Positions 47,316-58,789 of a stretch of 64,000 bases of DNA are shown piece by piece. Source of the DNA: Ceratothoa steindachneri. Taxonomy: Eukaryota > Arthropoda > Malacostraca > Isopoda > Cymothoidae. Position 1 is the stretch's first letter. The number at the start of each line of letters is the position of its first letter. Under the pieces are notes generated by a model. That model did no database searches and was not told the DNA's origin. It saw only the letters and a list, made by a program, of their open reading frames with translations. The position numbers and the translations under genes were made by a program. Where the stretch lies: positions 31,937,175 through 32,001,174 of the forward strand of contig OZ018327.1 of assembly GCA_963969495.1 (NCBI GenBank), in the 5' to 3' direction.

Positions 47316-47565
47316 TAGTTTCGACGCCATATTTTTATTAATATTAAGACGGCATTTTTTTTAAGCTCAGAGTTCGTCTATTTGACAGTCTACTTTCAAG
47401 ATAACCATTTTTTGAGAGGATGCTGTTAACAAACCACTTCAAAGAATATTTCGTTGTGGCATTGTGCAGCTACAAAACGTCTTCACCACCTGTGTTGCTC
47501 GATTGGAAGACCCGCAGGCTGTGACAGAGTTAGGTGCAATATTCGGCTTAATCTTGAATAATAAC
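47316..47565. other. Unassigned spacer
   Basis: No motif recognised. Confidence 0.5.
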
Positions 47566-47731
47566 CAGGTCGACAGACCTAAGTTAAGTGCTTTCAACTT
47601 TCTTTAGAATCGACCGAATAGTTACAATGTTATTGCCCCAAAACTCATGGAGGGTTAAATGATTACCATCCGACCGCCGACTTACGGACCTATATAATAA
47701 CTTATAGAGTCGCATTCACACGACTAAAAAC
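47566..47731 (-). mobile_element. Family B element, copy 5, internally deleted
   Basis: On the minus strand it starts TTTTTAGTCGTGTGAATGCG then ACTCTATAAGTTATTATATA and GGTCGGATGGTAATCATTTA, has part of one unit (TAACTATTCGGTCGATTC), and ends with decayed GCACTTAACTTAGGTCTGT then CGACCTGGTT, the right end of the family. At about 166 bases it is the shortest copy with both ends. Confidence 0.75.
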
Positions 47732-47763
47732 CATGACTATTCATGTAATACCTGTATATTATG

Positions 47764-48550
47764 TAGTTTTTAGTCGCGTTCGAGTCTAGTCGGGAGCGAC
47801 TCTACATCTCATTATGTCGGTCGGTCGGTCCCCGTTTTGCTTTTATTGTTTGTTTTTGTAATAACATTGTAACTATTCGGCCGATTTTAAGGAAAGTTGA
47901 AACCCTTATTTTGTTTTACATTCTCTTTCGAATGGTGTAATTGCCAAAGTCCTCATAAGGTTAGCCCGAGAATTATTTTGTTTTGGCAATAACATCATAA
48001 CTATTCGTCCGATTCTAACGAAATTTGAAACCCTTATGTTGTTTTATATCCTCTTTCGAATCACATAATTTCCAAAGTCCTCCCAAGTTTAACCCAGAAA
48101 TTAATTTGTTTTGGCAATAACATCATAACTATTCGGCGGATACTTTGCTAGACTAGACTAGGCTATAATATGCTATAATCTGCAAGCTTTAGAATAGGCT
48201 ATACTATGCTAAGCTATGCTAAGATATAATGTACAAGGGTAAGATATACTATGTTAATTTAGGCTATAAAATGCTATGCTAGGGTATCATATAGTATGTT
48301 AGGCTAGACAAACTAAGCTAAAGTATAATAGGATAGGGAGGGCTATGCTAGGTAATACTATGTTAGGCTACGCTAGGCTAGCTAACCAAGGCTATGCAAG
48401 GTTATTCTAGTATAGGGTATGGTATGCTATACTAGTCTAGGATATACTAGGCTAGGCTATAATGTGATACGCTTGGCTATATTATGATAGGAGTGGTCAT
48501 AAATCAGATTAAGTCAGGGCACGCGACCTTTTCGTCAGCAGACCTTGTTA
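47764..48550 (+). mobile_element. Family B element, copy 6, with an internal GCTATA expansion
   Basis: Left end TTTTTAGTCGCGTTCGAGTC; three ~128-bp units (47873, 48001 and 48129); then, in the middle of the third, about 340 bases of a degenerate GGCTATACTATGCTA repeat (48140-48490); then the right end GGGCACGCGACCTTTTCGTC then AGCAGACCTTGTT. It lies head to head with copy 5, about 32 bases away. Confidence 0.82.
48140..48490 (+). repeat. Degenerate GGCTATAC(T)-type repeat inside family B
   Basis: Recurring AGGCTATACTATG and GCTAGGCTA words with no fixed period. Family B sequence borders it on both sides. Confidence 0.8.
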
Positions 48551-49735
48551 ATTTTACCTGTGCTCTTGTTTAAGGATTGGCTGATTTTGTGGTTTGGTTT
48601 TATTACTAATTTTTTGGGGGCACATTCTTGTATTGCTTTTATATTATTTAAAAAAAAAAATAATTAAAGGGCATAGCCATCAGAATGTTTGTAAGAAGAG
48701 ATAGGTAAAGAAAATAGTAAACATAGAGTAAGTGACGAAGTGCGGAAGATATGTTGCTGCGGATCTTCTTCTAGGCATTGGAGGCCAGTAGAGCACACTT
48801 CAGATGTCAGGAGTAGCATGTTGATCCATGTTATAACTAATACCCCCTTTTGGGGTAAAACCAGGGACAAGGAGGGTATGTCAATCTTTGACAGTTAATG
48901 TATTAAAAAAAAAATAATACATTTTTGTAGCATTTTAGCATTTAAATAAAATGTGATTTTGTCCTTGTGACTTTTACCTGTACCCCTCCCCCCCCCCCTA
49001 GATTAGAAATGTAGGCTCTCCATACCCATTTCTTCGACTGACTCTGCGGGCAGAGAGAAGCGGAAATGATCCCTGAATAATACCGAGTATAAGGATACAA
49101 TCAGGAATCACGACAGTAAAACCAATCCGTCAATCTATCTAAAATACAAACTATTCTCTTGTTACTATTTTACCATGGTTAATTTTAAACTCCACGACAT
49201 GTTTTGCATATCCTGTTTGTGAAATGACTGCCTACCTGATTAATCCCGAACCGTGATAACTCCAGCTTCCAACCATGGTTCATAGTGTTGTCGTGGTGCA
49301 GAGTCGACATTTTTGATTGTCAATAGTATCGAAGGATTTCAAATCCTTGTATTATCTGACTCCTTAGCCGTCGAGGCTCGGGAGAGAAGGGACCAAGGTT
49401 TGGCAATCGAGTCAGAGCTCCGGCGCCGAATCGATAGAATCAGTTTCTAGCTCTGGGTTCCACCCTTCAGGCCAGTCGGCGTCTTTACGAAAGCACGGAG
49501 ACCCCGAACAACATAATCTAAGCTGGGGAACACAAGTGAGAGTTATATCCCTGGAACAATTTCCTTATTACCCCCAAACCGTGGAGTTTTCTTTTTCACC
49601 TCGCGACGCCGTTTGAAGAAATAGAAGCAAACCTTAGTTTTACTCTCCCTTCGCTGTGTCTAACCCTTTTCCTGCATTGAGTTGGACTTTGAATTTGCAC
49701 GTATCCAAAAACTGACCTCTATAAGTTCAGTTATT
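48551..49735. other. Unassigned DNA
   Basis: A-runs at 48650 and 48904; C-run at 48989. 49280-49560 is GC-richer and may be the decayed 3' part of the LINE that follows on the minus strand, though no motif is clear there. Confidence 0.4.
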
Positions 49736-49739
49736 AGTT

Positions 49740-51090
49740 TCTCGATTGCCTCGATTGACTTCGCATTAACGTTAACTTAGTGTCATCAGCAAATCTGACA
49801 CTAGACTGATCATTCCCTCATCTATATCGTTGGTATAGATTAGGGCTCTCCAAAGTGGTCGATATCGGGTTGATGAGACTATTCTAGGGGTCGAAAGGAG
49901 GTTGATTAATGATATGGTGGGTCACTTTAACTTTTGGGGGTGAAAATAAGACATTCGTAAGAGAATTTAAAATACTGATAGAATCAATTGCTGACCATCC
50001 TAAGCTGCGTCAATTTTTAATTGAAATTCTCGAGATTTTAACAGAACTGTCAAGATCTTAGGCTTGTAATGACAATAAACAGTTTTTTTTTCCTTTATAT
50101 TAATGAAAAATATTTACAAGGGAAATACATCAGAATTGGCACATCGATGAGGAGTCAAAGATTCCATGAAGGGGTCAATGGGCTAACAAGTTTGAGAGCC
50201 CCTGATATAGATAGTAATCAACAGTGAAGCTAACGCAGAACCTTGAGGAACTCCGCTTGTAACCAGCGGCCAGTGAGAGTCCTGGCCATTGGTCACAACC
50301 TTCTGCAGCATGCAAAACCACTTTTGAATCCAATCACCTACTTTTCCATTAATTCCCAACGTTCACACCTTAAGCATCAGCTTAAGGAGAGGATCTTTTC
50401 GAACACCTTTTGTAAGTAGGAGTACAGTAAGTCCACAACCAGAGTTTGATCGTAATTGGACATTATATCATAAAAGAACTCGAGAAAGTTCGTCAGACGG
50501 CTGCTTTCTCCAGAACCCGCGTTGGGAATCTTATAACAATTTAGGACTTTCTAAGTGTTTGGTAATATCGTTCGCTAGTATACCCTCTAGGACTTTCCAT
50601 AGAATATCAGTTAGGTTTATGGTCAGATAATTACTCCCATAGCCAGGATCCCGCCTTTTGTGGAATGGAGTCATATCGGCCATCCGGCAGTCAGTTCTCC
50701 GCCAGCCAGGAACGCACTGGGGATCTCGGAGAGATGGGGGTATCCCGTTCTTAAATTCACGCAGAAAGCGCTGTATAAAAGCAGCTCGATCCTCTCAAGC
50801 CTCGCTGATACCTCTGCGGCGCTTGTCGTTATCTCAGTGTGTTTCTTTGCCTTCTACTCTCGTTCGCTGGTTTTGAATCTTAAAACTCCTACCCTTGTGT
50901 GAACACTAAGGAAAAGTAATCGTTAGAGACGCTGACAATATCAAAACTATAGTCTTATAGCACACCGTCTTCTTCATTAAGTGGGCCTATACGCTGTTGT
51001 ACCGGTTAGCGACTGTTCACGGAGGTGAAGAATTCTTTGGTGTTCTCTTTGGCTGAGAGTCGCTACGTGGACCTCTTTGTCGTGAGATTG
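49740..51090 (-). pseudogene. CR1-like LINE ORF2 relic interrupted by a hAT-like element
   Basis: Minus-strand order: NTKEFFTSVNSR and QQRIGPLNEEDGVL near 51040; CRMADMTPFHKRRDPGYGSN near 50670 (family MADVTPIFKKGDKxxxxNYRP); ILWKVLEGILANDITKHLES near 50580; ESSRLTNFLEFFYDIMSNYD near 50470; DLLYSYLQKVFEKI near 50420; GINGKVGDWIQKWF near 50350; TSGVPQGSALASL near 50240, the RT GVPQGS motif; then, beyond the insertion, YTNDIDEG and FADDTKL near 49830-49780. Frame shifts and stops make it inactive. Separate from the 3' fragment at 51.5 kb, which lies on the wrong side to be its own end. Confidence 0.87.
49842..50205. mobile_element. hAT-like non-autonomous element in a LINE
   Basis: Left end AGGGCTCTCCAAAGTGGTC; right end, on minus, TCAGGGGCTCTCAAACTTG: short inverted repeats of the hAT/Charlie type. 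An 8-base duplication surrounds it with one mismatch (TATAGATT at 49834-49841 and TATAGATA at 50206-50213), the size typical of hAT. Removing it rejoins the LINE frame between GVPQGS...TIY and TNDID. No transposase is left inside; the interior has the G-rich/A-rich patches common in such elements. Confidence 0.88.
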
Positions 51091-51475
51091 TACAGACCTA
51101 TGACAGGTACTGAATTAAACAAATGAGCGTTGAGTGAAAGGACAGGAGTGTTGTACACATCAATGGGTACTGAACATGGTTATGTAGTGTAGAGAAAAAA
51201 GAGCAGAGCGGCCAACAGGTACTGAATTAAGCAAAAGAGCGCTGAGTAGTGAGTGAGAAAGAGTCGCAAAGAAAAGTAGTACATCAAAAGACTGCAGATG
51301 GACCCCCTCCACCCACACTTCCCACCCAAATCTGCGGACACGAAAAAGCAGTAAAATCCCTGAATGTGCCGAGGAAAATGGCACAACCAGTAATTTAAAC
51401 AGTAACCCTAAAATAGGGAAAATAATATAACCAATTTAAACACAATTTACCTCCCACTAAAGACCATTCGGTCAC
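51091..51475. other. Unassigned spacer between LINE relics
   Basis: CAGGTACTGAATTAA(A/G)CAAA occurs at about 51104 and 51218, so a ~115-base block is loosely duplicated. Minus frames at 51160-51386 have no recognisable domain. Confidence 0.45.
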
Positions 51476-51479
51476 TGAA

Positions 51480-51960
51480 CTATTAACTTCATCAATAGGT
51501 CGTTCGTTCCTTGTTTCTCGTATGGTATATGGGAAGTAGTTGAACACCGAAGTAGTTTTGAACCGCGGGAATTCATGTTTCTAATCAAGAATCCTACTCC
51601 TAGTGTGGCTTAGGATAAACAACTCATGGTGATCCATATTCTCGAAGCATCGACGAATTTCAAACACTCGTATCAGGCGATCGCGCAATCTTTTAGTCGC
51701 TAGCGAGAAACGACCGGGTTCATGAAATCGTAGCTAAGAGTATCTGTGGCTAATCAATGGGATCAATTTCATGGGACTGGTCTGTACCCTTTCAAGCCAT
51801 TCGATGTCCTTTTGAAGGCTCAGGGACCAAAAAGGGACAGCGTACTCCATGTGAGGTCACACTAATGAGTCATCCAATGGAGGCACGATTTCCGTGTTCC
51901 GATAACTGACCCTTTGTGTAAACTGAGCCTTTTGTTCTTTATCAATGCACTTTGTCAAGT
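51480..51960 (-). pseudogene. CR1-like LINE 3' fragment (C-terminal part of ORF2)
   Basis: The minus strand reads YAVPFWSLSLQKDIEWLERV, PMKLIPLI, FSLATKRLRDRLIRVFEI, ENMDHHELFILSHTRSR, KHEFPRFKTTSVFNYFPY and NERPIDEVNSS. This matches the tail of the group (YAVQFWSPSLQKDIxxLERVQRRATK, RRLRGQLIExFKILRGF, NxLPExVVNS). It has stops and shifts. It resembles the intact-looking 3' end at 63.2-64.0 kb. Confidence 0.87.
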
Positions 51961-52308
51961 TTAAGTAAATTTAAGCTAATTTTTTTTCTCCACGCTAGTT
52001 ACCACTAGACTGTGCTCTAGTAGAAAGTAGTCCGCCTGATTTGCATTATCATACACTTTAATTTGAAAGGCATCTCCCACGCCCCCCTCCCTATCCGGCA
52101 CAAGCCAGCTCTCAACCTCTCGACACTCGGCTGATGCTACAACCACATTCAATTTTGTGTTGTGCACAAACATGGAAGAACAATCAATCGTCAATAGTGT
52201 TGATATGGATAAAATATATATGAGGGCCAAACCTGGAACCCTATTGGATTTAATTGTCACCTACGAACAGCCTGGCCGTTGGAGAGTGTGTGGTGTGTGT
52301 GTGGAGGT

Positions 52309-52312
<4 letters not shown>
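51961..52312. other. Unassigned DNA
   Basis: Overlapping frames on both strands (minus 51976-52260, 94 residues; plus 52157-52366) have no recognised domain. Confidence 0.45.

Positions 52313-52356
<44 letters not shown>
52313..52356. repeat. (GA)n microsatellite
   Basis: About 21 GA dinucleotides. Confidence 0.97.
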
Positions 52357-52359
<3 letters not shown>

Positions 52360-52464
52360 GCTGTAAAGAAATCAGGATTAATATCTTAGAATGAATCCCC
52401 AAATCTCGACCGCGGTTATTTGGAATGAGATCGTAGCTTCTATCATTCACCGCGCGTTTACTTT

Positions 52465-52624
<160 letters not shown>

Positions 52625-52689
52625 AATCACGTCATTGTGGTTTTCTCAACAAATGCCCAATTTACGTCCTGGGTTCTTTTTTTAATTAT

Positions 52690-52760
52690 GTACGAGGTGA
52701 GGTGGCCTGACCGTGTAATGAAATCCACATAAAGATCAGAAGGCACTCGCTTGTTATATA
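52690..52760 (+). repeat. Family D, copy 3 (fragment)
   Basis: GAGGTGGCCTGACCGTGTAA then TGAAATCCACATAAAGATCAG; similarity ends soon after. Confidence 0.6.
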
Positions 52761-53529
52761 TAAATATTCTCCTCCTTCTCTTTATTCCAAGATCTATTTG
52801 TATCTTTTCCTATGCTTATTCCACGATATCTCTTTTTCTCCATTTATTCCAATTCCCCCTTCCCCTCCATTTCTCTCTTTATTCATTGCCAGATCTTTCC
52901 TTTTCTCTCGTTTACGAGAGCCGAGCCGAGCCTTCTTTTACGACCTTCCGGCTTGTCTCTTCTCGTCGCTTTATGGCCTGCTGTATTGAAGTGGGGGAGG
53001 GGGGCACCGGCCACTCACACGACCCACTCCCGGGGGTCCCAATCCAAAAACCGGTCACTTTGATGAATCCCCAACCCCCTACTCCAACTCGGTTTGGGTG
53101 TGTGTGGGGGGGGGGGCATGGAACGGTGGATGTGCTGGGAGTAATGAAGGGTGCGTTACACGACCGGAAGTTGATTGAAAATTAATCGTGATTGTTTTTA
53201 TGTGTACGCTTTGGTGTGTGTGCGCAAATATCCGTGTCCATATGTATGTAAGGTTGTGTGTGTTCGGGTGTGGCAGGAAGGGGCTTAGTAAATGTTTATC
53301 AGGGCGTGGCAGAGTAGATAGGTTGTGTAAGCGTGTCTTCATGTAGGCTTATGTATATGTCTGTATGTGTAGGGATATACTTTCGTGTGTATGAATATAC
53401 TTTATGTATATACTATTATGTTTATGCGTACACCTTAATTTACATCTATATGTCCTTTCGTGTATGTATACATCCTTATTTCCATGTATGTGTAAGTATT
53501 TATCAATATTTGCTTGCATATGCACGTAA
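52761..53529. other. Unassigned DNA
   Basis: Pyrimidine-rich at 52760-52900; G-run at 53107. 53190-53520 is GTAT-rich. Open frames up to 144 residues (52751-53185) show no recognisable domain. Confidence 0.4.
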
Positions 53530-53998
<469 letters not shown>

Positions 53999-54109
53999 CA
54001 AAACCATGAGAGAACCTAAAAACCCCCTTAAACACACCTAAACAACCAGACATACCCTACGTCATACCCCCAAACCTTACAATCATTAAATTATAAGAAC
54101 ATATCTAAA

Positions 54110-54315
54110 ACACCTAACCTAAGGAAACTCACCTAACTTAACTTAACTTAACTTAACTTAACCTAACCTAAACTAACCTCACCTCACCTAACCTCACCTC
54201 ACCTTACCTCACCTCACCTAATCTCACCTCACCTTACCTCAACTCACCTCACCTCACTTCACCTTACCTCACCTCACCTCACTTCACCTAACCTAACCTA
54301 ACCTAACCTGACCTT
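54110..54315 (-). repeat. Degenerate CCTAA/CCTCA repeat (TTAGG-type)
   Basis: About 200 bases of ACCTAACCTA, ACTTAACTTA and CCTCACCTCA words. CCTAA is the complement of the arthropod telomere repeat TTAGG; CCTCA units are variants of it. Confidence 0.65.
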
Positions 54316-54539
54316 CCGTAGAAAGCAGCAAACGTCCTCAGAACCCCTGAGTGTACCTTCACGATAAGGTCATTTCCACCTAAGGAATCCCGGCTTCCCC
54401 AATACCTTACCTTATAACCTCCGTTAAAATGCCTTTGGCAGTTCCAAGACCCGTATCGTCTTCGCAGCGCCTTTAACGAACTTATTAAAGGGTTGTAAAA
54501 CTTTTGTAAAATTACATGTATAATGAGTGTCCAACTGTT
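54316..54539. other. Unassigned spacer
   Basis: Nothing recognised. Confidence 0.5.
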
Positions 54540-55066
54540 GTCAATTTCTTAAATTGTATATAGGGAGGGGCGCAATTAATTTTATAGGCCTCTATAAAGC
54601 TTTTTACCAGCTTTGTTTGGTAGCTCTTTACAGTCTCCTTTTAAATGTTCTTACAGGGTCTGTACAGGCATTTTAAGAAGTGTGTCACAAGGTTCTTTAC
54701 AGGTACTCAAAAGTTCTGTACAAGTTTTATTTTGCAATATTTTACCTGTCCATTTGTAAGGGAGTTAAAAAGTTCTCAACAAGCCTTATTTTTAAAACTG
54801 CCTACAAACCTTAAACTCTTTAAAAACCCTTACAAGCCTTTTTAAAACCTATGTACCGTTTCCTTTAAAAAGCTCTTTAGAGGCAATATTTTAATTTATT
54901 TATAATAATTTTGAAAAATTCTTTACAATCCTTATTTTAAAAAAAACTATTTATAGTCTCTTTAAAGATTCTTTGCAATCATTGCTTAAAAAAATATTTA
55001 TAGTTCCTTTAAAAATTATTTACAAGCCTTATTTAAAAAAAAAATTTAAAGATGCTTTAAAAATTC
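54540..55066 (+). repeat. ~45-bp minisatellite, left block
   Basis: Degenerate units of TTTAAAAATTCTTTACAAGC then CTTATTTAAAAACTATGTATAGG type. The same array resumes at 55939, so the 55067-55938 segment was inserted into it. Confidence 0.75.
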
Positions 55067-55938
55067 GGATCAACTGAACAATTCGCCACCCAAGGAGATT
55101 TGGGTGACGAATTGTTAGGTTGAAGGATTTTGGGTGACGAATTGTTAAGTTGAAGGATTCTGGGTGATGAATTGTAAAGTCGAAGGATGCATGAAGAATT
55201 TGGGGTCATATCGAAAACACTAACTCAATCTGTGAGTCTTAAGGTCGGTATACATATTATTATTGGTAGTAGATAGTCATATCAATCATATCAAAAAATC
55301 ATATCAGTCATATAAAAAAATCCTATTTGGATTTTTGGACTAGTGAACACTAGTTTTAATCCAGCTATTGAGTACATGGAAGTAGTAGAAAGCAGAGATT
55401 CTGCCACACTACCTAAAATAATAAATTCTGTTGTTCAACCTGGTTAAATTGTACACACAGATGAATGGAGATCAACGTGATCTAGGTCTTCAGCAGTTAA
55501 CCATAGCATTAATTTCGCCACACAGAAGTTCAGACTCAAGATATTGAATCATATCGGAATAAATGTAAGCAGAGACTAAAACAAGTGCGCGGATGTCATG
55601 GAAGCTTATTAGAGAACAATTTAAGTGAATTATGTGGCGAGATCGATTTGAAAGTAATGCTTTTGATTATTTATCTGAACAATATTCATAAACTTATTAA
55701 TAATATTTGTTTTATTTGTTTTTATGCTCATTTTTAAGTTCAATAAAATCCTGAAACTTACTGTTTTTCTATTCCTATAGACATAAGCATCGAATGTATG
55801 TAAATTAACTTTTTTTCACTTTAGGTGACGAATTGTTAAGTTGAAGAACTTTGGGTGACGAATTGTTAAGTAGAAGGAATCTGGGTGAGGAATTGTTAAG
55901 TTGATTGGTTGGGTGACGAATTGTTAAGTTGATCAGGG
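55067..55938 (+). mobile_element. Merlin-type DNA transposon, decayed, in a minisatellite
   Basis: Left end GGATCAACTGAACAATTCGC then CACCCAA; right end, on minus, GATCAACTTAACAATTCGTC then ACCCAACCAA: 26-base inverted ends with about two mismatches. Inside each end the GGGTGACGAATTGTTAAGTT unit is repeated three times or so (55110-55190 and 55820-55930), a ~30-base subterminal repeat. A Merlin transposase relic lies in the middle. No clear 8-9 base target duplication was found. Confidence 0.8.
55329..55690 (+). pseudogene. Merlin (IS1595/ISXO2-like) transposase relic
   Basis: Merlin transposases are related to bacterial IS1016/IS1595 transposases and cut and paste DNA with a DDE-type domain. 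From 55329 the plus frame reads WIFGLVNTSFNPAIEYMEVV, ESRDSATLPKIINSVVQP, a stop, then IVHTDEWR; in shifted frames VNHSINF, TQDIESYRNK and QVRGCHGSLLENNLSELC follow. These match WVFGMVDxSxxPxxGYMxxV, RDAATLLPIIxxHVxPGT, IHSDEW, VNHSxNFV and HTQxIExxW of ISXO2-like transposases. HTDEW holds a catalytic Asp. The N-terminal third, with its zinc-finger part and first Asp, is missing or unrecognisable. Stops and shifts make it inactive. Confidence 0.87.
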
Positions 55939-56700
55939 GATTCTTTATAAATCTTATTTAAAAAACATTTATATGCTTTTTAAAAATCATTTACAGTAGC
56001 TTTAAAAAAATTTAAAAGACATTTAAAAACTGTGTATAGGACCTTTAAAAAAAGTCAAGTTATATTTAAAAACTATGTCAAGGACATTTCAAAATTCTTT
56101 ACAAGCCTTATTTAAAAGCTATGTATAGACCCTTTAAAATCTTTTACAGGCCTTACTCAAATACTATGTATAGGTACTTTAACTCTTTAAAATTATTTAT
56201 TAACCTTTTTTAAAAATATGTATAGGCCTTTTAAAAATTCTTTAAAAGCCTTATTTAAAAAAATATGTATATAATCTTTAAATGTTCTCTACAAGCCTTA
56301 TTCCAAAACTATGCATAGATCCTTTAATATTTTTAGGACTCATTTAAAACTATTTACAGGAACTTTAAAAAATTACAAGCCTTATTTAAAAAACTATGTA
56401 TAGGCCCTTTAAACATCTTTTACGAGCCTTATTTAAAAGCAAGGTATAGGATCTTTAAAAATTATTTACAAGCCTTATAAAAGCCTTACAGGAGCTTTAA
56501 AAAGCTTTACAAGCGTTATTTTAAAACAATTTATAGGCCCTTTTAAATTCTTTATGAGCCTTATTTAACATCACCCAAAACACTTACAAAAAAAATCTGA
56601 AGTAATACATTTTTTTAATAGAAAAGTGGCCTCTTAAAAGGCCCAACCCTTTATGAAATTATAAGCCTGTTTATGTTAGTCTTTAAAAAAAACAAAAAAA
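55939..56700 (+). repeat. ~45-bp minisatellite, right block
   Basis: Units such as TATGTATAGACCCTTTAAAA then TCTTTTACAGGCCTTA continue from the left block at 54540-55066. Confidence 0.8.
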
Positions 56701-56922
56701 AAAACCCCTCTCAAATCCTCCTTTGTCTGACGTCGGTTAGCCAAGGAAATTTTTCTATTGTCAAGAGGTCGTGGTCGGTTCCTATTCGCGAGTGATTCTA
56801 TGCTCTATTTTATGGGATAGGGCAACTCCTTATCCATACTTCTCTGGTTGTTTCCATATGCGTGGAAGTGAGGATACAATGTGTGGTTCGATGTGTGAAT
56901 GGGTGATGTAATAAGCTTATGT

Positions 56923-56926
<4 letters not shown>
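56701..56926. other. Unassigned spacer
   Basis: Nothing recognised. Confidence 0.5.
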
Positions 56927-57015
<89 letters not shown>

Positions 57016-57146
57016 AAACTCACAAATCACAAAATAGCGCGTGAGTAGAGAGAGCAATAAATGCAAAATTCCCACAGGAAAATGAAAGGGGGATTCCAAG
57101 TTCAAAAGTACTTGGAATCCGCCTTTCATTTTCCTGTGGATTTTTT

Positions 57147-57225
<79 letters not shown>
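56927..57225. repeat. Two (TA)n tracts enclosing a 39-bp-arm hairpin
   Basis: (TA)n at 56927-57013 and 57150-57225. Between them lies an inverted repeat: 57062-57100 (TGCAAAATTCCCACAGGAAA then ATGAAAGGGGGATTCCAAG) and 57111-57150, its complement with a few mismatches, around a 10-base loop. RNA or single-stranded DNA from here would fold strongly. Confidence 0.92.
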
Positions 57226-57227
<2 letters not shown>

Positions 57228-57479
57228 CGGACAGTATTTGTTCGCAATTTTCAAATACTAATTTTACGCGAATATTTTTTTTTAACCTTCGTTGTCGGTC
57301 TTTTTCTTCTCAAAAATAATCAGCATTTTTGCTTTTTTTTAGCAGAATAATTGACTATGGAAAATTTTGAACCCTCCCAATTTGTGCAAGAGTCATGGAT
57401 TCCTTGGAATCCGCGCCGGAAGAATAAAAAAAGATTTCAGACTTCCTCAACTTAGCAGAAGGATGGTGGAAAGATCAGA
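57226..57479. other. Unassigned spacer
   Basis: Possibly the 5' remainder of the mariner-type relic; CTTGGAATCCGC near 57401 repeats a word from the hairpin at 57111-57122. Confidence 0.4.
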
Positions 57480-58410
57480 AAGGAGGTAAAAGATTCAGGA
57501 TACGAGAACGAGCGACAGCAGAGAGAAAAAAAACCCACGGTCGACAATGTGACGCCAGCAGAACGCCGAAGTTCCTCACGGAAACCCAGATCATTAGCAA
57601 TGATCACAGAAAGTCGATATGTGCAATTGAAAAGGAGAAGGGGGAAGTGAAAAGCTCATCAGGCTGGTGGCGCATAAGGACATTCGCTAAATTTCACACA
57701 ATATAAAGAAGGGACAATTTTTTTAGAAGGAGATACAGGAAAGGCGACTCAAGCATACTACAAGCTGATCAACAAGCTGAAGCATCCATTGGAGCCAGAC
57801 ATGCTTTAGTTCTTATTCGACGAGAAGAATTTCTGCCAAGACCCAAAGATCAACTATCAGAACAACAGGTGGCTTGCCGTCGCACCTAATGACCTGCACA
57901 GAATAATGTAGGTGAAATTTACAGCGACAATCATGGTCTTAGGTGTAGTCAGCAGTGAAGAAAACGTCATGCCATCCTACTTCTTCCCTGGAGGCTTCAG
58001 GCTGAACACCAACGGTAACATCCTTGCTCTGAGCGAGGTCGTAAATCTCTGGATTGACCAGGTAGCTGCAGGGCAGCCTTATGTGTGGCAACAAGACTCT
58101 AGGCCCTGACACACCAGCCAAAAGACCCAGGCCAGACTGTCGGAGAATTGTTTTGATCACACAGTACCTGACATTTGGCCTCCCAACTCGCCTAACTGCA
58201 ATCCCATCGACTTCTTTTTGTGGGGCGCCATGGAACAAAAGACAAACAGACCCAGCTGCAATGCGAAGGACGGAGGGAGAGCCAGGATTACATGGGCCTT
58301 CAGGAGCCTAAAACGCGACATAGTGGCGAATGCCTGCGGCCGGTTCCGAGATCGCCTGGAGATTGTCATCCAGGCCACAAATGGATTCATCGAGAAAGAT
58401 CCACAGAAAA
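57480..58410 (+). pseudogene. Mariner-type (maT-like) transposase relic
   Basis: Plus-strand frames in order: AERRSSSRKPRSL and a degraded DNA-binding part (57540-57650); YKLINKLKHPLEPDML and FLFDEKNFCQDPKINYQNNR (about 57755-57870), where FDEKNF holds the first catalytic Asp; WLAVAPNDLHRIM; then an open frame from 57912, KFTATIMVLGVVSSEENVMP, YFFPGGFRLNTNG, QVAAGQPYVWQQDSRP; after a stop at about 58108, WPPNSPNCNPIDFFLWGAME and ACGRFRDRLEIVIQATNGFI. This is the full order of maT/mariner-type transposases (DEKNF, WQQDSAPxH, PPNSPDLNPxDYxxW). At least one internal stop and two frame shifts make it inactive. It is a diverged relative of the relic at 14.8 kb. Confidence 0.9.
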
Positions 58411-58789
58411 TGTCATGTAGACAAACTGACCCCAATATGACGAAAATAGTTTGCAAATATAATGAAGGTACATACAGGGATAAAGAAAAAGGAAATGCGA
58501 TGTTTCAGTTTTAGGAGAGCTACACAGGCTGTATTATTTCTTTTTCCTGTGTGTAACGTTTCATTATTTCCATTCTGGTTGGCTCAATATATACTTATAG
58601 ATAAAATTAGGTGTAGATTTAAACTTTGAGGTTGAGTAAAATTTTTATTTGGATTAAAATGAAATTGAACCATCCATATTATGAAATTAAAGTGACAAAT
58701 AAGGGAAAGGAAGATATCCAAAGGTTTCCTTTAATTATACAGAACTAAGATTAGAAATAAAGATTATTTAATTAGTATAGATAGGGGGC
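58411..58789. other. Unassigned DNA
   Basis: AT-rich with no motif; probably the 3' end of the mariner-type element and unique sequence. Confidence 0.4.

Noticed and set aside
51160..51386. Minus frames of 68-74 residues with hydrophobic segments
   Set aside because: They fall between two LINE relics in partly duplicated sequence and have no recognisable domain.
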